A stretch of DNA of 64,000 bases from Candidatus Gastranaerophilales bacterium (GCA_028693235.1 JAQUVW010000001.1:408616-472615), one strand, 5' to 3'; positions 25,788 through 35,436 are shown, counted from the stretch's first letter. Translations and numbers: made by a program. The notes: generated by a model not told the origin, from the letters alone.

Positions 25788-26858
25788 TTATTCTTTTGTG
25801 TCTGGTTCAATGTATTCAACTGCTTTTGCTTCCTTTTTCTTCATATCTTCTTTTTCAAGTTGTTTGTTTATAACAACAGTTTGAATGATTTGGAAGATAT
25901 TGCTGACGATTAGGTATAACAATACACCTGCCGGAATTGGTATGAAAATAAATGTTGCGGTAAGCATAATCGGCATTGTTGCACCCATCGTTTTTTGCAT
26001 CGCTTCTTGGTTAGGGTCCATTTTGACATTTTTATTAGTCGCCATCATTATTTTTTGAGAAAGCCACATTGTGAAGCCAAAGAATACAACGAGCAACAAT
26101 ACATCAAGATGGAAAGATTGTTTTACGGCAGCTGTAGGTACAGACGCTTTTAAAATACTACCATCACGTGTAAACGTTACGTTTTCGACTTCTCTAGTTG
26201 TTCTGTCGACGATTGTTGCATCAGCTTTTTTGACTTTTTCTAATTGGCTGAATTTCAAATCAAGTTCATCAAGGCTGATTTTGAAATCAATAGATTCACC
26301 GGGGGCTACTTCGCCTTGCGTCTTTAGTGCTTTTTTAGAGTCTAAAACTTTTACATCATCTAATGCCTTGTCGCCAATATAAACTTTTACATTTTTATTA
26401 ATTGTGAACATATCGTGTTTTGAAACTTGGAATGTTCCGTCATAAGAGCGTCCTGCGTTTCCTCTCAAGGTAGCGTCAAGTCTGTTTATGAATAAAAATT
26501 TTGCATTACCTGCCATTTCAATAAATTGAGGGCTCATCAAAGCTGAGTACAACAAAATAAATATAGGCATTTGCAATAATAACGGCAAACAACCGGCCAT
26601 AGGATTGAATTTATGTTCTTTGTAAAATTCCATCATTTTGCGTTGCATAGTTTGTGGGTCATTTTTGTATCTGTCTTGAATCATTTTCATCTTTGGCTGC
26701 AAAAGTTGCATTTGTCTCATAGAACGTTGTTGTGAAGCATTCAACGGCCACAATGCTAGTCTTACTATTATGGTTAAAATTATTATGCCGAAACCGTAGC
26801 TACCTGCTACGTTGCTTAATGATTTCAGTAATTCAATGGTTAGTGTTGTAAAATCCAT
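25788..26858 (-). CDS. yidC: YidC/Oxa1 membrane insertase with a periplasmic insertion
   Basis: Inserts and folds inner-membrane proteins. The core motifs are GSYGFGIIILTIIVRLALWPLN with the conserved groove Arg (R33), LQPKMKMIQDRYKNDPQ, MAGCLPLLLQMPIFI, and in the last helices GATMPIMLTATFIFIPIPAG and LYLIVSNIFQIIQ. Between the second and third family helices an insertion of about 130 residues (about 118-248) replaces the usual short loop. It is beta-rich and ends TRDGSILKASVPTAAV. The long N-terminal periplasmic domain of proteobacterial YidC is missing. Followed by queA. Confidence 0.95.
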   Translation of the reverse strand: MDFTTLTIELLKSLSNVAGSYGFGIIILTIIVRLALWPLNASQQRSMRQMQLLQPKMKMIQDRYKNDPQTMQRKMMEFYKEHKFNPMAGCLPLLLQMPIFILLYSALMSPQFIEMAGNAKFLFINRLDATLRGNAGRSYDGTFQVSKHDMFTINKNVKVYIGDKALDDVKVLDSKKALKTQGEVAPGESIDFKISLDELDLKFSQLEKVKKADATIVDRTTREVENVTFTRDGSILKASVPTAAVKQSFHLDVLLLVVFFGFTMWLSQKIMMATNKNVKMDPNQEAMQKTMGATMPIMLTATFIFIPIPAGVLLYLIVSNIFQIIQTVVINKQLEKEDMKKKEAKAVEYIEPDTKE

Positions 26859-26879
26859 ATTATCCTCTCTCTGTATATG

Positions 26880-28211
26880 TTATACAGTAACATCTTCTTT
26901 TTTGTCTGCTGCGACAGGCGTTAAAACTCCGTGTGCTGTTTTTCCCCAGTCCATAGTCTTCTTTCCGAATATTATTTTGAATACGATAAAGACTACTACC
27001 GGGAACCATAATACAACAAGATAAACACAAGTTTCAACAGATTGTTTAATTGTTTCAAAAATATTTAACTTATTGTATTTTTTCAAGCTATATGCAAATG
27101 CACAAATGAAGAATACGCACATAATTGCCGCCAATGTCATTGATGACATTACCTGATTTCCGTATCCTTTTACAAATCTAAAAACTTGGAATGTGATTTC
27201 AGACATTAACCAGAAAGGTAAAATAAATTCTGAAATATATGCTGTCATATCTAGGGCTACACGTTTTGATACATCTTTTGAGGTTAAAACGCTCATAAAA
27301 TGTTCAAGGTAACGTCTAATACTTCCTTCTATCCAGCGTCTTCTTTGTTTAACAAGCGGTATATATTTTAAAACGCCTTCTTCATAAACGCACACATTCG
27401 GACAAAAACGTACGTCCCAGCCTTTTATGTGCATTCTTGTTGACATATCCAAGTCGTCTGTAATTGTATAGTTATTCCAACCGCCGATGTCATTTAGAGC
27501 AGTTCTTTTTATTAACTCGCCGTTCCCTCTTAGTTCTACTGCCCCTTTAACAGCGTCACGACCTACTTGGAAGTGGGTATCAAGCGACATTTCGTTGTCT
27601 TGACATCTGGTTAAAAAGTTATAATCTCTGTTTATAATAACTTTTCTTGCTTGGACAGCTCCAACGTCTTGCGGTTCAAGAGCGGGTAGCAAGTTTTTTA
27701 AAAAGTCAGAATTAGTTCTTGCATCTGCGTCAAAAACAAGTATTGCTTCGCCTTCTGCAATCTTTAATGCATCATTCAACACAGCTGATTTGCCTGGAAA
27801 TGCATCCATTCTTCTGATTAATGATTTAACATTATCATATTTTTCACTTAAACTTTTTACTATTTCAGCAGTGTTATCTGTACTCCTGTCGTCAATTACG
27901 ATTATTTCGAAGTGCTCGTAATCCATTTTTAAAACATTTTCGACAGTTTTATCAATAACAGTTGCTTCATTGTGAGCCGGTATCATAATGGTTACAAAGG
28001 GTTTATAATTTTTATTAATAATAGGTGGGTTCTTTCTTTGTTTTCTCATTTGGTGCTTGAATGCAATTTGCATATAAATTGTATAAAGCACCATGAATAT
28101 CATTAAGGTGATAATTGCCCAAAAAGTATCCATGTAATTTTGGAATATAAACAAAAATACCCATAAACAGCTTATTATTGTAAGTAAAACTACTCTTTCC
28201 TTCATCCCCAT
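26880..28211 (-). CDS. Processive family 2 glycosyltransferase (poly-GlcNAc/cellulose synthase-like)
   Basis: 443 residues: two N-terminal TM helices (about 8-50), a GT2 catalytic domain and three or four C-terminal TM helices. The nucleotide-sugar motifs are PAHNEATVID, VIDDRSTDNTAEIV, VFDADART (DxD), TDDLDMSTR (ED-like base) and QRRRW (acceptor-site QxxRW). This is the arrangement of PgaC- and hyaluronan-synthase-like enzymes that build and export a polysaccharide. No partner genes (deacetylase, PilZ) lie beside it, so the product is not known. A weak AGGA site lies before the ATG; an alternative ATG is two codons on. Confidence 0.85.
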   Translation of the reverse strand: MGMKERVVLLTIISCLWVFLFIFQNYMDTFWAIITLMIFMVLYTIYMQIAFKHQMRKQRKNPPIINKNYKPFVTIMIPAHNEATVIDKTVENVLKMDYEHFEIIVIDDRSTDNTAEIVKSLSEKYDNVKSLIRRMDAFPGKSAVLNDALKIAEGEAILVFDADARTNSDFLKNLLPALEPQDVGAVQARKVIINRDYNFLTRCQDNEMSLDTHFQVGRDAVKGAVELRGNGELIKRTALNDIGGWNNYTITDDLDMSTRMHIKGWDVRFCPNVCVYEEGVLKYIPLVKQRRRWIEGSIRRYLEHFMSVLTSKDVSKRVALDMTAYISEFILPFWLMSEITFQVFRFVKGYGNQVMSSMTLAAIMCVFFICAFAYSLKKYNKLNIFETIKQSVETCVYLVVLWFPVVVFIVFKIIFGKKTMDWGKTAHGVLTPVAADKKEDVTV

Positions 28212-28342
28212 TTTCCTAATATTATGTGTTTACATTTATATATTCTATCAAAAACACGCTCCTTTATCCTTAAATGCAATAATTTATTACTTTTTGTTGC
28301 GAGCTGTTTATCCCTTTAGCTAGTATTTTGTTTTCAATTTTG

Positions 28343-28351
28343 TGTTATAAT
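28343..28351 (+). promoter_or_regulatory. Extended -10 promoter of the membrane protein-miaA pair
   Basis: TG-n-TATAAT, nine bases before the ATG at 28361. The expected +1 is an A three bases before the start codon. No good -35, which is acceptable for an extended -10. Confidence 0.45.
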
Positions 28352-28360
28352 CTTGGCATT

Positions 28361-29236
28361 ATGATTAAATCGATTAAAGATGCGTTTATTATTTTAAAAG
28401 ACAATTTGATTGTTGTTCAACCATTGATTTTGTTCTTGTTGTTGGTCGGCTTTGTCGCTCAGCCTATAAGATTAAGTGTTCAACAATCCGTTCCATCTCT
28501 TATTGCGGTAGTTATAACATTCGCTTTTACCGCTGCATTTTTGGCTGGATGGTTCTATAATATGAAACTTGCCGTCGCCATGAAAGGTAAGGTCTATGAA
28601 ACTCCCGAAGAAAAAGGGCTTGCTCAACTAGATTTGTTGAAACAGTTCTTTACAGGTGTTGGTGATTATTTCTTATCTACGATGGGAATGATTGTTGTTT
28701 ATATGATACTTGTTTCTATTTTCGCTTTCTTTGCCTATAAAATAGGTGTGCATTATATTGGCTCTTTGGACAAAGTTGCTGATTTTATCAAAATATTAAG
28801 TGTTGATACTAAAGATACAATGGCTATTGCCGCAGGCAAGTTTCCGCAAGGCGAACAATTAAAAATATTCTACTGGAGTGCTTATGTATCTCTTTTGAGC
28901 GTTATTTTTACTTTTGTAACAATGTTTTTTGCACCTGTTTTGTTTTATAAAACAAAAAATCCGTTGTTGGCTTTTTTCTATAACGTCGTTTTTATCTTTA
29001 AAAATTTCCTCGGCTCGTTAGGTGTTTTGATGTTTTTGGCAGTTGTAAATTTTGTTGTTTCCTTTATTTATGTACTGTCTGTATCGAATATAATACTTTC
29101 TGTAATTGCTTTGTTGATAACTTTCTTTTATATGTCGTATCATGTTATGCTAATATTTGTATATTATGAAGAAAAAACAAAAGATAATTGCGATTGTGGG
29201 TCCGAGTGCATCGGGGAAAACGGGACTTGCTGTTAA
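28361..29236 (+). CDS. Polytopic membrane protein, unknown
   Basis: 291 residues with about six hydrophobic helices (near 17-35, 45-70, 105-130, 170-195, 210-235 and 240-265 from this start). The last soluble piece is a cysteine-rich tail, DNCDCGSECIGENGTCC. The layout recalls DUF4013-like or other small membrane families, but I cannot name it. The last 71 bases overlap the start of miaA in another frame. The frame is open 33 bases further upstream, but the promoter lies there. Function unknown. Confidence 0.75.
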   Translation: MIKSIKDAFIILKDNLIVVQPLILFLLLVGFVAQPIRLSVQQSVPSLIAVVITFAFTAAFLAGWFYNMKLAVAMKGKVYETPEEKGLAQLDLLKQFFTGVGDYFLSTMGMIVVYMILVSIFAFFAYKIGVHYIGSLDKVADFIKILSVDTKDTMAIAAGKFPQGEQLKIFYWSAYVSLLSVIFTFVTMFFAPVLFYKTKNPLLAFFYNVVFIFKNFLGSLGVLMFLAVVNFVVSFIYVLSVSNIILSVIALLITFFYMSYHVMLIFVYYEEKTKDNCDCGSECIGENGTCC

Positions 29237-30080
29237 GCTTGCTGAGTTGCTTGATGGTGAAATCGTTTCTGCTGATTCAAGGCTCATTTATAAAGATTTA
29301 AACATTGCAACAGCAAAGCCTGATAATGAGGAAAGAAACGGTATTTTGCATCATCTTGTTGATATTAAGTCCCCATCAGAAGACTATACAGTTGCAGAGT
29401 TTGCTGATGACGCGAAAATAGCTGTAGCTTCAATTATAGATAAAGGCAAAACGCCAATTGTCGCCGGCGGAACAGGGCTCTATTTCAGGATATTGCTCGA
29501 AAATTATGACCTTCCTCGAGTTGCTCCTAATGAGGCACTAAGAGTAAGACTTAATCAAAAATCAAACGAGGAATTATATGCTCAACTTTGTGAACTTGAT
29601 AAAACAATTGCAACAAAAATCCATGAAAATAATCGAGTTAAAATTATACGTGCATTAGAAGTCTGTATCTCTTTAGGAATACCTATGTCTGAGGCTCAAG
29701 GTAAAAAAGAAGGCGATTTCGATACTCTGTGGATTGGGTTGAATGCAAAAAACAGAACTTTTTTATATGACAGAATTAACGTTCGTGTTGATATCATGCT
29801 TCAAAAAGGCTTGATTGAGGAAGCTAAAAATCTGCTTGAAAAATATGGAAATCTTGACCTTTTTCATAACACAATAGGCTATCAAGAATTATTTCCATAT
29901 TTTAATAATGAATGCCCACTTGCTGTGGCTACAGATTTGATAAAGCAAAATACAAGACGCTATGCAAAACGTCAATTAAGCTGGTTTAGAGCAAACAAAG
30001 ATATAAATTGGTTTAATATAGATGAATTGTCTGAAAATCAAATTGTTGATAATATTTTGACTCTATGGAAACAAGTCTAA
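29166..30080 (+). CDS. miaA: tRNA dimethylallyltransferase MiaA
   Basis: Adds dimethylallyl to A37 of tRNAs reading UNN codons. The 304 residues hold the P-loop VGPSASGKT, the segment GEIVSADSRLIYKDLNIATAKP, HHLVDI, VAGGTGLYFRILLE, NRVKIIRALEV and NTIGYQELFPY. Three earlier codons are open (TTG at 29157), but ATG at 29166 fits homologues. The first 71 bases overlap the previous gene. It ends tail-to-tail with the uridine-kinase-like gene, sharing 4 bases. Confidence 0.95.
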   Translation: MKKKQKIIAIVGPSASGKTGLAVKLAELLDGEIVSADSRLIYKDLNIATAKPDNEERNGILHHLVDIKSPSEDYTVAEFADDAKIAVASIIDKGKTPIVAGGTGLYFRILLENYDLPRVAPNEALRVRLNQKSNEELYAQLCELDKTIATKIHENNRVKIIRALEVCISLGIPMSEAQGKKEGDFDTLWIGLNAKNRTFLYDRINVRVDIMLQKGLIEEAKNLLEKYGNLDLFHNTIGYQELFPYFNNECPLAVATDLIKQNTRRYAKRQLSWFRANKDINWFNIDELSENQIVDNILTLWKQV

Positions 30081-30940
30081 TCTACATTTTGAAAACAATT
30101 TGTAATCGTATGGATGTATTCAATAATTTGTTCAAAATAATCCAACGAAGATGTCCCATTGATAATTATATCTGCATTTTCTTTTTGCGGATGTATAAAT
30201 TCTTTCGCTATTCTTCTTACGTAGGATAATTGTTTTAATGCGTTTTCTTTAGTTTGATTTCTTGATGCGGCACGCTCAACATACCATTTTTCCTGAGTAG
30301 AGCGGTCAATATCCACATATACTTTTATGTCAAATAAATCACGGATAGAGTCATGCATTGTAACGATACCCTCTACAACCACAATCTTTTCTGATTTTGC
30401 AGGTACTGATTTTGGCAAGCTTCTTCCTGTTCCGTCAGGTATATAGGAAGGCATTTTAATATCTGTGCCTTGTGACAATTCAGCTAAATCTTCTTTTAAC
30501 AAATCAAGTTGGAAATTGTCCGGAGTATCAACGTCATAGCCGGATTCTAAAAGTTTATCAAACGAGCCATGAATACGAATAAGCTCTGATATATCATTAA
30601 AATAGTTATCAGAGCTCAAAATTTCCACAGGCATATTAAGTTTATCGGTTGAATGTTTAATTCTTTGGCAAATCGTAGTTTTCCCACTTGCTGATTCGCC
30701 GCAAATTCCCACGAGAATACGTTTCTCAGGATGGTTGATAATCCTTTTTGTGAACTTGCTGATGAAATTGGATTTTACATTCATTAGGATTGGCGTGTCA
30801 GCTTTTTTGTCATAAGCACAAATTTGTTTAAACTTTGTTTGTAGGAAGAATGCAAGGAACTCTCTCCCCGTTCTTGTTGAAAAATCAGGCTTTGATATTT
30901 TATTATAAATACTGTTTTCTTTTTCGAGTAGTGTTTGCAT
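30077..30940 (-). CDS. Uridine kinase/phosphoribulokinase-like P-loop kinase
   Basis: 287 residues. A roughly 60-residue N-terminal extension of unknown role precedes a kinase core with P-loop GICGESASGKTT, the SSDNYFND segment that in uridine kinases holds the substrate Asp, DTPDNFQLDLL, VVVEGIVTMHD (Walker B-like) and a lid with VERAASRNQTKEN. It closes ENADIIINGTSSLDYF, as in Udk-like proteins. A phosphoribosyl- or nucleoside-kinase role is likely, but the precise substrate is not readable. No SD is visible, and the only nearby -10 candidate (TTTATT) is weak. Confidence 0.78.
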   Translation of the reverse strand: MQTLLEKENSIYNKISKPDFSTRTGREFLAFFLQTKFKQICAYDKKADTPILMNVKSNFISKFTKRIINHPEKRILVGICGESASGKTTICQRIKHSTDKLNMPVEILSSDNYFNDISELIRIHGSFDKLLESGYDVDTPDNFQLDLLKEDLAELSQGTDIKMPSYIPDGTGRSLPKSVPAKSEKIVVVEGIVTMHDSIRDLFDIKVYVDIDRSTQEKWYVERAASRNQTKENALKQLSYVRRIAKEFIHPQKENADIIINGTSSLDYFEQIIEYIHTITNCFQNVD

Positions 30941-30995
30941 GTTCTAATAAAGTGTCCTAAATACAAAAGTTGCTATCTTTATCTACATTGTAAAG

Positions 30996-32795
30996 TTATA
31001 CTAACGAATTTTCTATTTTTTCAGCGTCTTCCTTTGTGAATTGCATTTCGTATAACTTTCTGTATATACCGTTTTCAATTTGCATAAGTTCATTGTGGTT
31101 TCCGAGTTCTGCGAGTTCGCCCTCGTTTATAACTGCTATTCTATCAGCATTTTGGATTGTTGACAATCTATGTGCTATTACAAAAACCGTTTTATTTTCC
31201 ATTAAGTTGTCTAAAGCTTTTTGTACAATCTTTTCTGATTTGTTGTCTAAGGCTGATGTAGCTTCGTCTAAGATTACAATCGGAGCATCTTTTACCATTG
31301 CTCTTGCGATTGCGACACGTTGTCTTTGACCGCCTGAAAGGGTTGTTCCTCGTTCTCCTAAAACTGTGTCTATTCCTTCAGGAAGCGTTCCTATAAATTC
31401 ATCAAGGTGTGCTCCTGTTATTGCTCTTTGAATTTCTGCATCAGTTGCGTTGAAGTTTCCCATAACGATATTATCTTTTATTGTGCCTGTAAATAGGAAG
31501 TTGTCTTGAAATACAACTGAAATTAAGTTTCTCAAGGATTTTAGTTTTATATCACGAATATCTCGTCCATCAATTGTAATATTGCCTGATTTGATATCGT
31601 AAAATCTCGGTATAAGGTTTGCAATTGTACTTTTTCCCCCACCTGAGTTGCCGACAAGTGCCAAAGTCTCGCCTTTTTTAACTTCTATTGATAAATCTTT
31701 AAGGACTGGTTGGTTTTCTAAATATTCAAAATTTACATGGTCAAATTTGACGCTGCCATTAAGTTCTTTTACATCAATAGCACCCTCTTTGTCTTTTATG
31801 TCAGATTCGCAGTCAAATAATTCAAAAACTCTGCTCATTGCAACAAAGATAGATTGAATTCCAGTGAATGTTTCGCCTAAACTTTTAACCGGTTTGTATA
31901 AAAGTAATAAGGAAGTTACAAATGATGTCATACTACCTACTGAGAGTTGACCTGAAATAATAAGGTAGGTACCGTATCCCATGACGAGTGCAAGCCCTAT
32001 TGCTGATATCAAGTACATCATAGGTGACATCCAACCTGCACGTTTTATCAATGACATTGAAAGATAGAATGTTTCATTGATTTGGTCGATAAATTTGTTG
32101 TTTCTTTGTTCTTGCAAGTTATATGATGTTACAATTTTGTTTCCTAAGCATGTTTCATTAAAGTTTGTAGTGATATCTCCGCCAACTTTTATTGAAGCAT
32201 TTGATGTTCTTTTTATTCTGTTTCTGATTAAAGCTGCGGGTAAAACTGAGCAACTAAGTATTGCAACACCAACGAGTGCGAGCTTCCAAGAGTTGTATAA
32301 TAATACAAAGATTAATGAAATAGCACCGACTCCTGTGGTTAATATTTCTTTTGTTTCTGTCAAAACGCCTGTTGACGCTGTTTGTGGATCTCCAAGATAT
32401 CTTTGTATAATATCGCCTGTTTGGTTTTCATCATAGAATTTTGGACTCATTGTTGTTAATTTTTTGAACAAATCAAATTTAACAGCGTTTGTAATTTTTT
32501 GTCCGCACCATTCTGTCAAATAATTGTTTAAGTATTTCATACAGCCTTGTCCGACTGCAAATAAAACTATTCCGAACGGTATTATAAATGCCAAGAGCAT
32601 GTTTTTTTTGATTAAAACTTCATCAATATAAGGCTTTAGTGACCAAGCTATTACTGCGTCAAGCATGCCTACTATTGTTGCTAATATAAAGTTTAGAATG
32701 ATTCTACCCATATGAGGCTTTAAATATTTGAATATTCTTTTAAATAAATATATATAACTAAAAGCACTGTCTGATGTTGTATTTTTTAGTTTCAT
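30996..32795 (-). CDS. msbA: MsbA-type lipid A/ABC exporter
   Basis: A 599-residue half transporter with six TM helices fused to an ABC domain. The TM part starts YIYLFKRIFKYLKPHMGRI. The ATPase has Walker A VGNSGGGKST (about residue 388), Q-loop VFQDNFLFTGT, signature LSGGQRQRVAIARAM, Walker B IVILDEATSALD and H-loop VIAHRLST. In a bacterium with LptB/F this is most likely the lipid A flippase, though other lipid or peptide exporters look alike. GAGGGA SD before the ATG. Confidence 0.85.
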   Translation of the reverse strand: MKLKNTTSDSAFSYIYLFKRIFKYLKPHMGRIILNFILATIVGMLDAVIAWSLKPYIDEVLIKKNMLLAFIIPFGIVLFAVGQGCMKYLNNYLTEWCGQKITNAVKFDLFKKLTTMSPKFYDENQTGDIIQRYLGDPQTASTGVLTETKEILTTGVGAISLIFVLLYNSWKLALVGVAILSCSVLPAALIRNRIKRTSNASIKVGGDITTNFNETCLGNKIVTSYNLQEQRNNKFIDQINETFYLSMSLIKRAGWMSPMMYLISAIGLALVMGYGTYLIISGQLSVGSMTSFVTSLLLLYKPVKSLGETFTGIQSIFVAMSRVFELFDCESDIKDKEGAIDVKELNGSVKFDHVNFEYLENQPVLKDLSIEVKKGETLALVGNSGGGKSTIANLIPRFYDIKSGNITIDGRDIRDIKLKSLRNLISVVFQDNFLFTGTIKDNIVMGNFNATDAEIQRAITGAHLDEFIGTLPEGIDTVLGERGTTLSGGQRQRVAIARAMVKDAPIVILDEATSALDNKSEKIVQKALDNLMENKTVFVIAHRLSTIQNADRIAVINEGELAELGNHNELMQIENGIYRKLYEMQFTKEDAEKIENSLV

Positions 32796-32933
32796 AGTTC
32801 CCTCAAATCTTATCCTTTATGTTAATTTTACATTAAAAAATCTAGTCGGGATATCTTTAGGCTTTTTTCTATTGAAAATCTTTACAAGAATATTCACAAT
32901 ACATGTGTTATATGTGTTTGGAGTGTTTGGAGT

Positions 32934-33209
32934 ATGAAAAAATGCTTATTAGTATTGGCTTTTATCGCTTTCTCAACTAATTTATCAGTTGTGTTTGCTG
33001 ATTGCCCAACTGGTTATGCGTGTCTTTTGAAAGATATTAAACTTCAACAAGAAGTTCAAAATCAGATGGGTGCGGGACAAAAAAAAATTATTGATGATTA
33101 TTACAAAATTAAATTTGAAAAACCTGCTTATCAGGATGTAAATGATAATGACAAGTTTATTGATTATAGCGAATTGATGCCGTTTTTACCTCGCTATATA
33201 CACAATTAA
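32934..33209 (+). CDS. Small exported protein, unknown
   Basis: 91 residues with a signal peptide ending near VVFADCPTG (cleavage after Ala-Asp region likely). The mature part has a Cys pair (CPTGYAC), a charged helix and DVNDNDKFIDYSELMPFLP. No known domain. Upstream is a 9-bp tandem duplication carrying two GGAG sites. A strong terminator follows the stop, so it is a single-gene unit. Confidence 0.75.
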   Translation: MKKCLLVLAFIAFSTNLSVVFADCPTGYACLLKDIKLQQEVQNQMGAGQKKIIDDYYKIKFEKPAYQDVNDNDKFIDYSELMPFLPRYIHN

Positions 33210-33212
33210 GAT

Positions 33213-33242
33213 AAAGGGCAACCCTTTTCGGGTTACCCTTTT
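33213..33242 (+). terminator. Intrinsic terminator after the small exported protein
   Basis: AAGGGCAACCC pairs with GGGTTACCCTT (one mismatch, C-A) around a TTTTC loop, followed by a short T-run. The A-rich left flank could also terminate the opposite-strand unit. Confidence 0.75.
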
Positions 33243-33276
33243 AACTTTTCGTTTGCTTTTTATTGACTTTTAAAGT

Positions 33277-35436
33277 CTAACAAGAGCAACAAGCACAGTC
33301 ACAATTCAAAGCTTTTTTTGCTTCTTCCATTCTGACTTTAATTCTGCCGTCAACAGCTATGCCTTCGCCGGTTTTTTCAGAAATTAACAATGGGTTAATA
33401 TCCAATTCGTCGATGAATTTATAGTCTGAAACTAATTGAGATAATCTCAATAATGTTTCTTGGATTTGTGTCATTTGAGCAGGTTTTGTGCCTCTAGCAC
33501 CTTCTAACAATTTGTATGCTTTAACTGATTTAATCATTTCTTCAGCGTCAACATCTGTCAATGGAGCAATTCTGAATGTTACGTCTTTCATAACTTCAAT
33601 GAATACACCGCCAAGACCGAACATCATCATAGGACCGTATTGAGGGTCTGTTGCGATACCGCAAACCATTTCACGGTTACCTTTAACCATTTCTTGAATG
33701 ATTACGCCTTCCAAGCCTTCAAGTAATCCTTTTTCTTTTAATTTAGCGATTAAATCTTGGTATTCAGCTCTTAATTGTTCTGCTGATTGGATATTTACTC
33801 TTACACCACCAACATCTGTTTTGTGAGAAGTAGTTTTTGATGTCATTTTCATTACGACCGGATATCCGATTGAATCTGCGATTGTAACAGCTTCATCTTC
33901 TGTTTTAGCAAAACCTGATTTACAAACTCTGATACCGTATGCGTCTAAAACATCTATTGATTCACGAGTTGTTAATTGTGCTCTGTTTTCTTTAATAGCT
34001 TGTTTCATTATGCTTTCAGCTTTAGCTTTGTCAACTGAATAAGATGGAGTTTTTCCTTCCGGTCTTTCCATCCACAATCTTTGTTGATTTAGTCTGAATA
34101 AGCCGTCTGCAGCTTCTTCTGCGTACATAAAGAATGGCATATTCACGTCCATGTTTGACAATTTGGTAAAGAATTCGCTTTTTGTCATAAATACGCCGAT
34201 AACAGGTTTTTCAGGATGTTCTGCTTTTATTTCCATTAGAGCTTGAGCAACATCAATATCTTTCAAACCTAAGAATGGCAAGTAGATTGTGATAATCATA
34301 TCAACATTTTCATCAGCAATAACTGTTTCCAATGTTTGTTTGTAGTGTTCGATAGGAGCTGAAGCAATCATATCGATAGGGTTTTTAACAGAAGCAGCAG
34401 AAGGTAAGAAACTTCTCAATTTGTCTTTTGTTGCGTCTGAAATTTTTGCAATTTGCATTCCATGTTCACAAATTGCGTCTGTTGCCATGATTCCCGGACC
34501 ACCTGAATTTGTGATGATGGCAACTCTGTCACCCTTTGGAATTGGTGATGTTGCAAATACTTTTGCAGTTGCAAAAAGGTTTTTCAATGAATATTCTCTG
34601 ATTACACCTGATTGTCCAAGAAGTGCGTTAGCGGCTTTATCAGCACCTGCTAAGGAGCCTGTGTGTGATGAAGCTGCTGAAGCACCTGCAGCTGAACGGC
34701 CTGCTTTTAGTGCTAGGATTGGTTTTTTCTTTGATATTCTTGTTGCTAATTTTCTGAAGTTAGCAGGGTTTTGGATTGATTCCATATATAGAAGAATTTG
34801 TTCAACATCTGCTTCGTTTTCCCAGTATTCAAGAGCAGTTTCAGCGTTTACATCTGCTTGGTTACCGATAGAGATGAATTGAGCAAAACCTAAGTTCAAG
34901 TCTTTTAATATATTTAAGATACCGCCGCCGAGAGCACCTGATTGAGATACGAAACCGATGTTTCCTCTTTCGGGAAGTGATTCAGCAAAACAACCGTCCA
35001 TTCTTACGTCAGGAGCTGTGTTTACAACGCCTAAGCAGTTAGGACCTACGCAACGCATGCCATATTCTTTTAATTTGTCAGCCATTTGTTGTTCTAAAGC
35101 AGCACCTTCTTTGCCTGTTTCTTTGAAACCTGCTGTAATGATGCAAAGACCTTTGATTCCTTTTTCATTACATTGGTCAATTGTTGAAAGTACGAATTTT
35201 GCGTTTACAACGATAATAGCTAAATCAACTGATTCAGGTACTTCTAAAACGCTAGTATAAGCCTGAATTCCTTCAATAACTCCACCTTTTGGGTTAATCG
35301 GGAAAATCTTTCCTTCAAATTTGTATTCTTGCAATCTTTTCATGATGTCAGAACCAATTGTATGTTCTTTGGTAGATGCACCAACTACTGCAATTGTTTT
35401 AGGACGCATGATTTTGTCTAGTTGTTCTTTTAGCAT
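33277..35436 (-). CDS. ADP-forming acetyl/acyl-CoA synthetase, fused alpha and beta subunits
   Basis: Makes ATP and acetate (or another acid) from acyl-CoA, ADP and phosphate, an energy-conserving fermentation step. The 719 residues comprise a CoA-binding domain (about 5-130; PKTIAVVGASTKEHTIGS) and two succinyl-CoA-synthetase-like domains with the phosphohistidine H258 in SSHTGSLAG. An ATP-grasp domain follows (about 490-705; YPVVMKMTSKTTSHKTDVGG). The end is a cysteine cluster CDCACCSC. The SD is AAAGGTGAG. The acid specificity is not readable. Fits an anaerobic fermenter. Confidence 0.9.
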   Translation of the reverse strand: MLKEQLDKIMRPKTIAVVGASTKEHTIGSDIMKRLQEYKFEGKIFPINPKGGVIEGIQAYTSVLEVPESVDLAIIVVNAKFVLSTIDQCNEKGIKGLCIITAGFKETGKEGAALEQQMADKLKEYGMRCVGPNCLGVVNTAPDVRMDGCFAESLPERGNIGFVSQSGALGGGILNILKDLNLGFAQFISIGNQADVNAETALEYWENEADVEQILLYMESIQNPANFRKLATRISKKKPILALKAGRSAAGASAASSHTGSLAGADKAANALLGQSGVIREYSLKNLFATAKVFATSPIPKGDRVAIITNSGGPGIMATDAICEHGMQIAKISDATKDKLRSFLPSAASVKNPIDMIASAPIEHYKQTLETVIADENVDMIITIYLPFLGLKDIDVAQALMEIKAEHPEKPVIGVFMTKSEFFTKLSNMDVNMPFFMYAEEAADGLFRLNQQRLWMERPEGKTPSYSVDKAKAESIMKQAIKENRAQLTTRESIDVLDAYGIRVCKSGFAKTEDEAVTIADSIGYPVVMKMTSKTTSHKTDVGGVRVNIQSAEQLRAEYQDLIAKLKEKGLLEGLEGVIIQEMVKGNREMVCGIATDPQYGPMMMFGLGGVFIEVMKDVTFRIAPLTDVDAEEMIKSVKAYKLLEGARGTKPAQMTQIQETLLRLSQLVSDYKFIDELDINPLLISEKTGEGIAVDGRIKVRMEEAKKALNCDCACCSC

